DNA of 32,571 bases from positions 1 to 32,571 of the forward strand of contig MU616912.1 in NCBI GenBank assembly GCA_025201705.1, written 5' to 3'. The notes below the pieces were generated by a model. It worked only from the letters and a program-made list of their open reading frames with translations. It had not been told where the DNA came from and did no database searches. This DNA comes from Dissophora ornata (lineage: Eukaryota; Mortierellomycota; Mortierellomycetes; Mortierellales; Mortierellaceae). Position 1 is the stretch's first letter. The number at the start of each line of letters is the position of its first letter. Both the position numbers and the translations under genes were made by a program. Positions 1-9,538 of this stretch are shown piece after piece.

Positions 1-1
1 A

Positions 2-211
2 TGGAAAGAAAAAGGGAGCAAGCAAAAGGCACAGCCCAAGAGTGCATCCGGTCCATCCCAGCAAGCAAGCTCTGGTGGTGGTGGAGATAGTTGCGGTGTT
101 CGCAAGCGACGAGCCAGGGAGAGCGACGACGAGAACGAGAGTGAGAAGGGCGGAAAGCGACCAAAGGTGGACGATGGACAAGGGCAAGGCATCGACGACC
201 ATGCAAGTTGA
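2..211 (+). CDS. 3' end of an unidentified gene (partial)
   Basis: An open frame enters from the left edge (codons begin at base 2) and stops with TGA at 209-211. The roughly 69 visible residues are low complexity: Ser/Gly-rich, then a basic run (RKRRARE) and an acidic/basic mix ending KGGKRPKVDDGQGQ. That resembles a disordered tail with nuclear-localisation-like clusters. There is no domain to name, and the start lies outside the window. Such a short biased frame could be fortuitous, so confidence is low. Confidence 0.35.
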   Translation, partial: WKEKGSKQKAQPKSASGPSQQASSGGGGDSCGVRKRRARESDDENESEKGGKRPKVDDGQGQGIDDHAS

Positions 212-439
212 TAGCTAGACTAGCGTTTTTTCACAATTCTTCACGTGCTCGCCAGCACGCTATCCGCCTTGTGCGGATTTTAGGCCTTTTCCTCGCAGGC
301 GAACCATTATGTCGCTTCGGTGACGTAATAGTTCCGCCATTGCGCGGAGGCCTCTCACGCGCCCACGCCTTTTGTTTTCATGCACAATGACGCCCTGCTT
401 TATCCACAAGTCCTCCAACTCCTGCTCGTAATCATAAAC

Positions 440-1240
440 CCCTCGGCAAGGGCCCTGCCCCGTTTTCTCTACCTTACTTCAGTGGGAATATCGTTCAGAG
501 GGAGGCAATCGAGACATCTCGAAGGAAATCCCAAACGAACCTCTCCCGGCTTATAAAAAGCGAAATGGCGCGGTTGGCAGACCACGCACTTTTGACTGGA
601 ACGTCCTTTTTTGCTGCAGATGTCACCGTCAAGGTAAAATCCTGACCATAGGTCGAGATTCTGTTGGCACGAATTGCCCGGTCTCCTTGAGGATGCACAG
701 GCCTGTGGGCCAGGACGTGGTACGAGTGGAGTACAAATGGCGCCACAATCATGACGATTCGGCCAGAACCAGAGCAAATCTCCCCGTGGGCAATAACGAG
801 CTCAACTGGACTAAAGCGAAAGTTGCGGAGCTTCGACTGGAAGGGAATTAAAAATCAACTGCGACCAGACGACAAAACACTTCAGTCGGTAAGATCTACG
901 ATCTAAATCGCGATCTTGAATCTGAAGAGGTTCGTGCGCCTCCAGCGTTTTGTATATCGTACGAACATGTTCGAAAGGCTGTGTATCGCAAACAGACGAA
1001 AGATTCCCAAAAGGCTGCCGATCCCGCGGTCAGCGTGAAGCTCTGGATGAGCAGATCGAACGAGGTATCTAGTGCCACGGATCTACCAACGCATGACTAT
1101 CAACCACGGCAGGGAGCCTGTGCTTGCTTCCTCAAGAGCCATAGGAACCGATCGATAATCTCGAAAACAGTTATGATGCCCCTCTTGAAATCTTGCTTTC
1201 GCTGCAACTCCGTCTCCAACTACAGGTATGAGAGCTGAGC
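440..1240 (+). mobile_element. Decayed MULE-type transposase fragment
   Basis: Conceptual translation in shifting plus frames gives segments typical of the N-terminal part of MULE/FAR1-like transposases. About 545-840 encodes a Cys/His-containing stretch, then a CPVSLR-like motif and YKWRHNHDD. About 830-890 encodes FDWKGIKNQLRPDDKTLQ in another frame. About 910-1050 encodes PPAFCISYEHVRKAVYR and a D...S..LW stretch. A one-base frame change near 830 and stop codons (for example at 848) break the frame. The DDE catalytic core was not found, so this is an inactive remnant. Family assignment rests on recalled motif style and was not checked by search. No terminal inverted repeats or target-site duplications were identified. 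Confidence 0.5.
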
Positions 1241-1782
1241 GGCAGGAAGAGCGGAGAAGAGCGAGAGAAGCTGTTGGGGCGCAAGTGCCAATAAACTACA
1301 TTTTGTCAAATGAGCATGTCTCTGTGTCCAGTGCCGCGGAGGCGCGGTTGTTGTTGACAAAGCTTATTTTCACTGGGAATGCTTATTTCCTATCGTAGAA
1401 GGAAATGACGTTTGTACAAGGTATTTAAATCCAATCAAAGAAAGAAGAAGACAAAAAATTTGACCACCTGTGGTGTCTTCCTTTTTTTATTTTGCCTCGT
1501 CTCGACCTCTGTCCCCCCCATCCCCCCCTCCTCCCTCAAGAAAGCCCCTCGTGTCCATCGATCAATCCGGCGTTTTTTTGAGCCGCACTTTCTTGCCTAA
1601 TTCCCTCTTGTAAGTCACTTATTTTTATTTGTTCCGTTCAAGCACGCATGATGTTCAAACTAGCTGCCATTGGCATCTCTCGGCATTATGTATGCCGAGA
1701 CATAGAAAGTCCTCCGCTTTCAGCTAACTTTTCTTTATTATAGCCTCATTTGAACACTAATCCACCTACCGCGCCTTTCAAC
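1241..1782 (+). promoter_or_regulatory. Promoter and 5' UTR of importin alpha gene, with UTR intron
   Basis: A TATA-like TATTTAAA lies at 1422-1429, followed by a pyrimidine-rich stretch (about 1485-1535) of the kind common near fungal start sites. A consensus intron (GTAAGT at 1610, pyrimidine-rich end and TAG at 1741-1743) lies wholly upstream of the ATG at 1783. Inside it is a perfect 9-bp hairpin with a 5-nt loop (1678-1686 / 1692-1700). Confidence 0.5.
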
Positions 1783-3816
1783 ATGGACAAAATCCCCGAG
1801 CATCGCACTCAGAACTTCAAGGCCAAGAGCGCCTTCAAGCCCGAGGAGCTTAGACGTAACCGTAACGAGCTCAACGTTGAGCTCCGCAAGCAGAAGCGCG
1901 AGGAAAACCTCTCCAAGCGCCGTAACCTTGCTATTGCCGCCGAGTCGGAGGAATCCGAGGATGAAGGCGTTGCCGCTGCCAACATTCAGGTAAGCCATCT
2001 TTCCTGTATCCTTGCCTCTGGGAGCATGATGTGTATCGTGGACGCGTCTAAGTAAAAAGAAGGCTACTTGGACACTGTTTACGTGACTAAATTGTCCTTG
2101 TTCAAGATTGCATTTCACTAACCATCGCTGATAATACATTCGCATGTAGTTCCACGAGCAGCTTCCTCAGATGATCCAAGGAGTCATGTCCGAGAATGTC
2201 GAGGAGCAGCTTGGCGCCACTACTCGCTTCCGTAAGCTGCTCTCGAAGGAACGCAACCCTCCTATTGACGAGGTCATCCGCTGCGGAGTTGTTCCACGAT
2301 TTGTGGAATTCCTGCGCTCTCCTCACGCTGTTGTACAGGTTTGTGTTAATCGCATGCAACCACTGTCTTTTCGCACTTTCCTACATATTATTGAGGGCCA
2401 TTTGCTCACGTCGCTCTTTATGTCTGGTTGAATATAGTTTGAGGCTGCCTGGGCTTTGACCAACATCGCCTCGGGATCATCTGTTCAAACCCAGTACGTC
2501 ATTGAGGCTGGCGCTGTCCCTCTGTTTGTTGAGTTGTTGAGCAGCCCTGTTGCTGACGTTAAGGAGCAGGTATGATCAAGTCTGGCTGGAGAACTTATGT
2601 CGGAGCTTGATTGAGCAAACTTGCTTACACTGATTTTGTTTCCATTTGTAGGCTGTTTGGGCTCTTGGAAACATTGCTGGAGACAGCCCCCGTTGCCGTG
2701 ATATTGTTCTTCGCGAGAATGCGTTGATGCCTCTGCTCGCTCTTCTTCACGACAACAACAAGCTGTCGATGCTCAGGAACGCTACGTGGACCCTCTCAAA
2801 CTTTTGCCGCGGAAAGAACCCTCCTCCAGACTGGAGCTTGGTGAGTCCTAGCAAGAGCTAAAATATCATCAATACAAGATATTTTGCACAGAGCCTAATG
2901 CGCCTCCCTTTTTTGTTTCCTGATCTAGATTTCTCCTGCTCTTGGTGTCCTTGCCAAGCTGATCCACTCCACTGACGATGAGGTTTTAATTGATGCCTGC
3001 TGGGCCATGTCCTACCTCTCTGATGGCACCAACGAGAAGATCCAGGCCGTTATCGAGTCAGGTGTCTGCCGTCGCCTCGTCGAGTTGCTAATGCATCACA
3101 TGGCCTCTGTCCAGACCCCTGCTCTCCGCTCTGTTGGAAACATTGTGACCGGTGACGATGTCCAGACCCAGGTCATCATCAACTGTGGCGCTCTCCAGGC
3201 GTTGTTGGCTCTTCTGTCGAGCCCCAAGGACAATATCCGCAAAGAGGCGTGCTGGACCATCTCCAACATCACTGCGGGAACTTGCGTCCAGATTCAGAGC
3301 GTCATCGATGCCAATATCATCCCTCCTCTGATCAACATTCTTCAGAATGCCGACTTTAAGACCAAGAAGGAAGCTTGCTGGGCCATCTCGAACGCCACCT
3401 CTGGTGGTCTCAACAAGCCCGATCAGATCAAGTACCTTGTCAGTCAGGGATGCATCAAGCCCCTTTGCGATATTCTTATCTGCATGGACAACAAGATCAT
3501 TCAAGTTGCTCTGGATGGACTAGAGAACATTTTGAAGGTCGGTGAGATGGAGAAGGAGGCGACTAACGGGGTGAACCAGTTCAGTCTCTTTATCGAGGAC
3601 TGTGGTGGCATGGAGAAGATCCACAACTTGCAGGCTCACGACAACACTGAGATCTACAAGAAGGCCTATACCATCATTGACAAGTACTTTGCGGAGGAGG
3701 ACGATGAAGACACTGGATTGGCTCCTCAGGTCGATGCCCAGACTGGTGCCTTCGCCTTCCAGGCAACCGGCGCACCCCAGGGCGGTTTCAACTTTGATCC
3801 CAACAGCATGCAGTAA
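1783..3816 (+). CDS. SRP1: Importin subunit alpha (karyopherin alpha)
   Basis: Adaptor for nuclear import: it binds classical NLS cargo through armadillo repeats and importin beta through an N-terminal IBB domain. Exons 1783-1989, 2150-2338, 2438-2569, 2652-2840 and 2929-3816 give 534 aa, the usual family length. The N-terminus is a basic IBB (about residues 1-65: [20 protein letters not shown], then [13 protein letters not shown]), followed by an acidic linker. Armadillo repeats follow, with the recurring NLS-groove W..N patterns ([48 protein letters not shown]). An acidic tail ends in a Gly/Phe-rich peptide. All introns are GT-AG and phase 0. ATG at 1783 is chosen because the IBB begins there; the in-frame TTG at 1750 is not a plausible start. 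Identification is very secure; conserved import function is inferred from family. Confidence 0.97.
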
Positions 3817-4296
3817 GCGCGCGTCGCTGATCGCCCTTCATTGTTTTATCCATTGTTCCCTCTATCCGTTTTCATTCTTTTCAACATTTCCCAATTCTTT
3901 TATACTTTCTACCACCCATTTTGCTTGGTTCTAATTTTCATTCGCTTGATTCTTCCTGCCCACAGTTCATTTTCATACTCTTTTTTTTTTTTTTTTTTTA
4001 CACACTACAATCCTTTCTTTTGCCCATTCTTTGCTATTTGTTGGCTTCTCTTTGTTCCATTAACTTGTTACCCCTTTTTGAACGCCCACCTTGTTTATAT
4101 AGTTCGATTTCTCTTTTCCTACAGCACCAATAAAGATCTCCGTTGTAGTTTCAAATGCCCAGCATGCGCACAATGGATCTCACGCGTGCAAACACGCACA
4201 TGATAGCAGAGAAGTGACGCGCTTTTATCCTTTTCCCCTCTCCCCAAGGGACATGTCTTTTCCCCATCATTCATCGCTACACCACAACATAGCACC
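3817..4296 (+). other. Intergenic: importin alpha 3' UTR and roadblock gene promoter
   Basis: T/C-rich sequence with a long T tract near 3980-3998. A candidate poly(A) signal AATAAA at 4129-4134 probably serves the importin gene. The last roughly 150 bases are pyrimidine-rich and lead to the ATG at 4297. Open frames here are low-complexity shadows. Confidence 0.5.
4129..4134 (+). terminator. Candidate poly(A) signal (AATAAA)
   Basis: An exact AATAAA hexamer lies about 310 bases after the importin alpha stop and about 160 bases before the next gene. The position suits a 3'-end signal for the importin transcript. Assignment is by position only. Confidence 0.45.
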
Positions 4297-4893
4297 ATGG
4301 TAAGATGCAAACGATACGCTTTGACTTATGGGTCAACTAGACCTAGTATTCATCCGGAACACAATTGCTAAGCGATCCCATTCTTTTGGAGCAGTCAGAA
4401 GTCGAGGAAACAATTCGCCGCTTGTCGTCTAAGAAGAATGTCGAAGGAGTTGTTGTAGTGAACCAGCTCGGACTGATGATCCGCTCCACCTTGGACGCTT
4501 CACTCGGAAAGCAGTATGCGACGTTAATGTCGGACCTTGTCCGCATGGCCAAAGAATCTGTTGCTCAGCTAGATGCACAGGTACGACATCCTATTAATTC
4601 ACGAGGTAGTCTCTCTCACTATGCTCTCTACCAGACTGGCTATCGCATCGGTAACATGCTTGCATTAATGTGTATAATAGAACGAGCTGACGTTTCTGAG
4701 GATAAGAACAAAGAAGCACGAGATAATGATTTGTCCTGGTAAGGAGTGCAATTGCTTTGGGAACCCTGCGATAAAGTGCTAATATGAGGCAGCTGCTGAC
4801 CCTATTGATGGCCATTGCCCTTGCCACCAATTTTTCTTCCTCGTAGAGCGCGAGTATTTGATGATTGTTATCCAGACCCCCGAAAGCTCATAG
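4297..4893 (+). CDS. DYNLRB: Dynein light chain, roadblock/LC7 type
   Basis: Small dimeric light chain that binds the dynein intermediate chain in cytoplasmic dynein. Exons 4297-4299, 4395-4580, 4681-4738 and 4847-4893 give 97 aa, the normal family size. Family hallmarks are SEVEETIRRLSSKKNVEGVV, a VNQLGLMIRSTLD strand, the middle LTFLRIRTKKHEIMI and the terminal YLMIVIQTP. The first coding exon is only the start codon: ATG is followed directly by GTAAGA, and the reading resumes at Ser2. The start is supported because the frame upstream of the acceptor at 4393-4394 has no homology and the spliced product begins exactly as roadblock proteins do. Introns are 95, 100 and 108 nt. Confidence 0.93.
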
Positions 4894-5784
4894 CGCAGCA
4901 CAATTGGCCGTTCGGCACACAAATACAGAACCGTTATTATTCGTTTCTGTGAAATCCGCACTTGCATATGATGAATCTAATCTGGACCGGCTCCAAGCTG
5001 GTTCAGGAGCGGTGTGCTTTGTAACTCGTGACTGCGCGGTGAGAGCCAAAGACCTCACCGAAATCGCACTCGCTGCCTCACACAAACGCGAGCAGGCGAC
5101 GAAGAAGAAGAGCGGGAGAAAAAAGTTCTGCATGCACTATTCATTCCACCATTTCTACCGTTGAGCCATCAAAGAAGCAACGCGACCCATTTCTCTGTTA
5201 ATATCTACTACACATTGATATAGAGAGACTGACAGCTGTTTACTCAGCACCAAGAACCACGCAGTAGTGGTGAGTGTGTATTCTTCGGCCACGCATCCAT
5301 CACCACATTCATTACCAACACAACGCAACCACCGCACAGGAAAATGAATGCGTGCAGCATTGCTTCTCCCATCCCAATTCACAGAAAAGAAGACACATTA
5401 TCTACCCTCCTAAGCCAAGGAAAAACTGAACTTTCCAACAGTACCCCCTCATTCACCCCCGTCTACTTAAGTAACCTCTGGAATTGATGCCTCTGAAGCT
5501 GATCCATCATAAAACACTGCCGCTCACTGTGCAGGATGCGCCACCAATTACATCGATGGAAGGCAACCAAAGCCTGCTGAAGAACAAACGCAACAAAGAC
5601 AGCAGACCCAAAGTGCTTACTATTCGCAGCATCAGTGGCGCCACAGCTGTGCTGCAACGGGGGTCTGCAGGAGCAACGTTGAACGTCCATTAGCGTCAGG
5701 CTGACGAACTAGTACCCATTCGTTAACTTCTACACTCAAACCCTCCCTCCTCAATCTTTGTCTAGACAAACAAGCGAAAAAAAA
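4894..5784 (+). other. Intergenic: roadblock 3' region and FRAY-type kinase promoter
   Basis: No conserved gene recognised. Overlapping open frames on both strands at 4865-5164 look like chance frames over the roadblock 3' end. A 68-codon ATG frame at 5487-5693 lies just upstream of the kinase start; it could be an upstream ORF if transcription begins early, but nothing in it is recognisable. The last 60 bases before ATG 5785 are C/T- then A-rich, typical of a fungal leader. Confidence 0.4.
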
Positions 5785-8700
5785 ATGGAACGAGTGGCGT
5801 CTACAGGATCGCTCAAGCGACCAAGCCTTGTCCCCGCTCCATCGAGCACAGGTCCAGCGTCTCCTGTTGGCAGCTTGAGCGCTTCTTCTCTGAGCCTCCC
5901 AGACGATTCTTTCTCAAATAACCCAGAGGATTATGACATCCGGCTACCGATCGGTATGTGGGTAGTGTGGCAAGATACAAATATCGCTCTAAACAACGCA
6001 TTAATGCTGTTTTATTATCTGTGGCATAGGCTACGGGTCCTCGGCTGTCGTGTACAACGCCTACTATAAACCGCTGAATAAGAAGGTGGCGATCAAGGTC
6101 ATTGATCTGGACATGTTTGAGCGGAACCAAATTGATGAGCTTCGGAGAGAAACCCAAGTCATGGCTTTGTGCAAGCATCCTAACGTCCTGCGTGTCAATG
6201 GGGCGTTTGTTACAGACAGCAAGCTGTACATTGTTACGCCATACCTTTCAGCTGGTAAGTCTGCAACCAAGGCGTCCTAGCCGAATTTTTTCTTTGTGTC
6301 TGTGCAAGTGAACTAAACGGAGAGCTAATGAGATAAATTCGCTTGCATGAACAGGATCATGTCTGGACATTATGAGGGCAGCTTTTCCTGATGGATTCGA
6401 TGAAATCTCGATTGCCACCATTTTAAAACAGGCTCTGCAGGGACTGGACTACCTCCACAAGAATGGACATATCCACAGGCAAGTAAAGATCTGTCAACAA
6501 AGCTGTTGGACATGTGGACATAGACCATGTTGACAATCTAGGCAGAATGCACTTGCTGCATGATATGCGGACATACTTTCAACCGCGCCCCAAATCCAAA
6601 CCCAGACATATCAGATTCTATGCACTCCGAGCATCGCATATTTAAAGTGTGGATGCATACACATGAGAGACATGCAAAGCAAGTGAAAGGAAGTGCCACC
6701 TTCCAGCAACAAATCTTGGAACCATTCCAAGGCCACATCTCCGGTCGAAACCTTCTTTTTAACACTCGACTATTCGCTATGTTGACAATAGAGACGTCAA
6801 AGCGGGCAATTTACTCATGGATGACGATGGTTCGGTGCTATTGGCTGACTTTGGTGTCTCGTCGTCATTGATGGAAACCGGAGACAGACGAGGCATGAGG
6901 AAGACATTTGTTGGTACCCCTTGTTGGATGGCGCCAGAAGTCATGGAGCAGGCAGGTTATGATTACAAGGCCGACATCTGGAGCTTCGGCATCACCGCCA
7001 TTGAATTAGCCACTGGCCATGCACCCTTTGCGAAATATCCTCCCATCAAGGTACATGTCGAAGTCGTTATTGTGCGTAGTCGCCGAGTTCTTATGCCTCC
7101 GAAATCTGATACTGACACACGCTTTCCCTAATCTTCTCGATCCAGGTCCTCATGTTGACTCTCTCTAATGACCCTCCAACCCTTGATCGCGAGTCAACCA
7201 AACATCGCTACTCTAAACTACTCAAGGAAATGATTGACAGCTGCTTGCAAAAGGATCCTGCAAAAAGGTGATTTTCATTACCTCCATAGTCCTCATGCCA
7301 AACATATGCTGATGTGTTTATCTAATCTTCGTATTGCTTCACTCCATAGACCATCAGCAGAGAAGCTGCTGAGCCACTCCTTTTTCAAACAGGCCAAGAA
7401 GACGTCGTATCTCGTCACAGCACTGTTGCAAACCCTTCCACCTCTCGATCAACGATCTCCTAGAAGTAAGGACTGCTCTATTTTGCGGGGTGTGTATGCA
7501 TGACAATAGGGAATAGCTAATCGTATACCAATTCTTATTAATGTGTATCCAGAACCAGAGACGAAGCCTGTACTGCCAGAAAAGGGCGTCTCTTGGGACT
7601 TTGATGCGGATGACGCTCCTGCTGCTGCCGAGACTGTGCAGGGACCTAATGTAGAGCCCGTTCGTCGCCCGAGGACTGTCACCTTTCAGCCATCCGCAAT
7701 TCGGCCGTTGTCTGCTTCAGAGTCATCCGCAATTCGGCCGTTGTCTGCTTCAGAGTCATCGCATTCAACAGGTACATCTATGACACCATCGTTGGAAAGT
7801 AGGACCATTGATTCCTTGCCTGAGGACATGGCATCGTCGCAGGGTAGCACGCCTCAGTCCACTTATGTTGGAGATAAACCGGTCAAAAAGTCTCGATTTG
7901 TCGTTGAAGATGCATCCATTGTGTCATCACCAACAATACCTCATGCGACCGAGAATCTTCAATCGCCGCAAGCCATCAACTATCCTGCCCACCCCCCCGC
8001 ACCGATCCAGACTGGACAAAATTGGCAGGGTTTAGGAGTTTCACATGGCGTATCTGACCCCTCAGCGCCACCAGAGGTCAGAAAGGGACGGTTCAGTGTC
8101 AAGGACACGTCTCTCGGCGCATCGTCCCCTGTGCTACCCAGCATTAAAACAATGCCGGGTGAGTCCATGATAACGCCTTCTCGCAGTCTGTCATCATCGC
8201 CTGTTGAAGGCACCCCTGATGGCGTTCGTATCGGTACACCGCTTGAGTTAATCCCGCCTTCAGGTATATGCCCTTCAAGAACATCAATACCATGGAATCG
8301 TTGAACCAAGGAAATGATTGTCTAACTACCTTTCATTCCACACTAATCTATGGCTGTAATACAATCTCGTTGTCTATTCAACTTAATAGAACGGAAATCT
8401 CGGTTTGAAGTCCACCACACGCACAGCACACCCACGTCAGGAGCACCCATATCGGGAGCACCCATATTGGGAGCACCCATATTGGGAGCACCCATATCGA
8501 CAAATGGAGGAGCAGGGACAAGTTCACCGACGGTGGCGACTATTCATGGCACCCCTCTGTCAAGGGAATCTTCACAATCGAGAGTTGCGGGCGACACTGG
8601 ATTGACACGAGAGAACTCCACGACCCGCATCTCTCGATTCAGTGTCGAGCCTAGTCCCAGCCCCGTTTATCCCGAGGGGCCCATCAATGCTGTGGTCTCT

Positions 8701-9310
8701 TCAGCGGGCACACCCAACTCAGCCAACGGATCAGTAGGGTCTCTAAGCAAACGGAGTCGCTTTCAGGTATCGAGTGTCGAAGGAAGCAGATCTGGGGGAG
8801 ACCACCTGACTCGTAAGTCGATCGTGGTGATGGCGAATAATGACCAGGTGCGGCAAATGATTCCAAGAGGACGGTACTCTAACACCTGCATGTTTCTATT
8901 TCCATAACGTAGCGGACACCTCGGGCTCCGTTCACTCTACACCCACGAATTCACCGACAGGATCGCTGTCACGAGGTCAGCCGGCATTACTGGAGGCCCT
9001 TGGTGCGCAGTCAGTGTACGGCCACCTGGACACGCTTTTGAAGCAGAATGAACAGCAGCGTGTGGTATTGACAGAGTTGTTTGCGGGGTTCGGACTGAAA
9101 GCTGGATCAAGCAGCAAGGCACCTGGCGAGATTAGTGCTTTGCATGGTATGAGCAGTAGTGGTGGATCTGTGCACAGGCAGGAACCGGTGACAGCACAGA
9201 TGACGGTTGAGAGGCAGCTCCAGGTGGCCGCGCGGGAGAATGAGAGTCTGCGGAGGGAGAACGAAGCCCTGAAGCGGGAACTGGACCGTCTCCGTCGAGG
9301 AGGACAGTAA
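5785..9310 (+). CDS. fray: STE20-family protein kinase, FRAY/OSR1-SPAK type, with RFxV-rich tail
   Basis: Ser/Thr kinase. Exons 5785-5953, 6030-6254, 6355-6478, 6792-7050, 7146-7267, 7350-7465, 7553-8263, 8390-8812 and 8913-9310 give 848 aa. The kinase domain (about residues 50-325) has [13 protein letters not shown] (K79), HRDVKAGN (D174), DFG (D192), T-loop [18 protein letters not shown] (T211) and [15 protein letters not shown], all very close to OSR1/[14 protein letters not shown] after it recalls the animal PF1 segment. The CCT/PF2 domain is absent. Instead a Ser/Pro-rich tail has five [S/G]RFxV motifs at about residues 453, 518, 580, 658 and 699, then a C-terminal coiled coil rich in [12 protein letters not shown] heptads. 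Intron 3 (6479-6791, 313 nt) uses a GC donor (AG|GCAAGT), needed to keep HRDVKAGN. Kinase class is secure; substrates are unknown. Confidence 0.93.
7691..7756 (+). repeat. 33-bp direct tandem repeat x2 within kinase tail
   Basis: Two identical 33-bp units (7691-7723 and 7724-7756) encode the peptide [11 protein letters not shown] twice in frame in the linker after the kinase domain. The identity suggests a recent slippage duplication, and the 33-bp period keeps the frame open. Confidence 0.9.
8440..8499 (+). repeat. 15-bp minisatellite x4 within kinase tail
   Basis: Four 15-bp units, differing only at the penultimate base, encode [20 protein letters not shown]. They lie between the third and fourth RFxV motifs of the FRAY-type kinase and look like an in-frame, length-variable linker. 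Confidence 0.92.
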
Positions 9311-9538
9311 GGAGGGAATCCTCTGTGTATAGCCTGCGACTCTGCTTTGTCTGTTGCGATTTGCGCAGGCCAGCGTAATAAATCATTATTGGCCCAATTG
9401 CGCCCAAAGGGATCTCAGTCGACTGGGGAAATTTTTACGCTTATTTGCCCAGGTCCATCCGTTGTCTACCATTCATCGCTTTCTTCATCGCCCTCCTCTC
9501 CTTGCATCCTTCCTTGCAAACAAACTGCAGCCTACACA

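Noticed and set aside
4865..5164. 99-codon plus frame and overlapping minus frame after the roadblock gene
   Set aside because: It begins inside the last roadblock exon from a non-ATG codon, overlaps an antisense frame and shows no domain.
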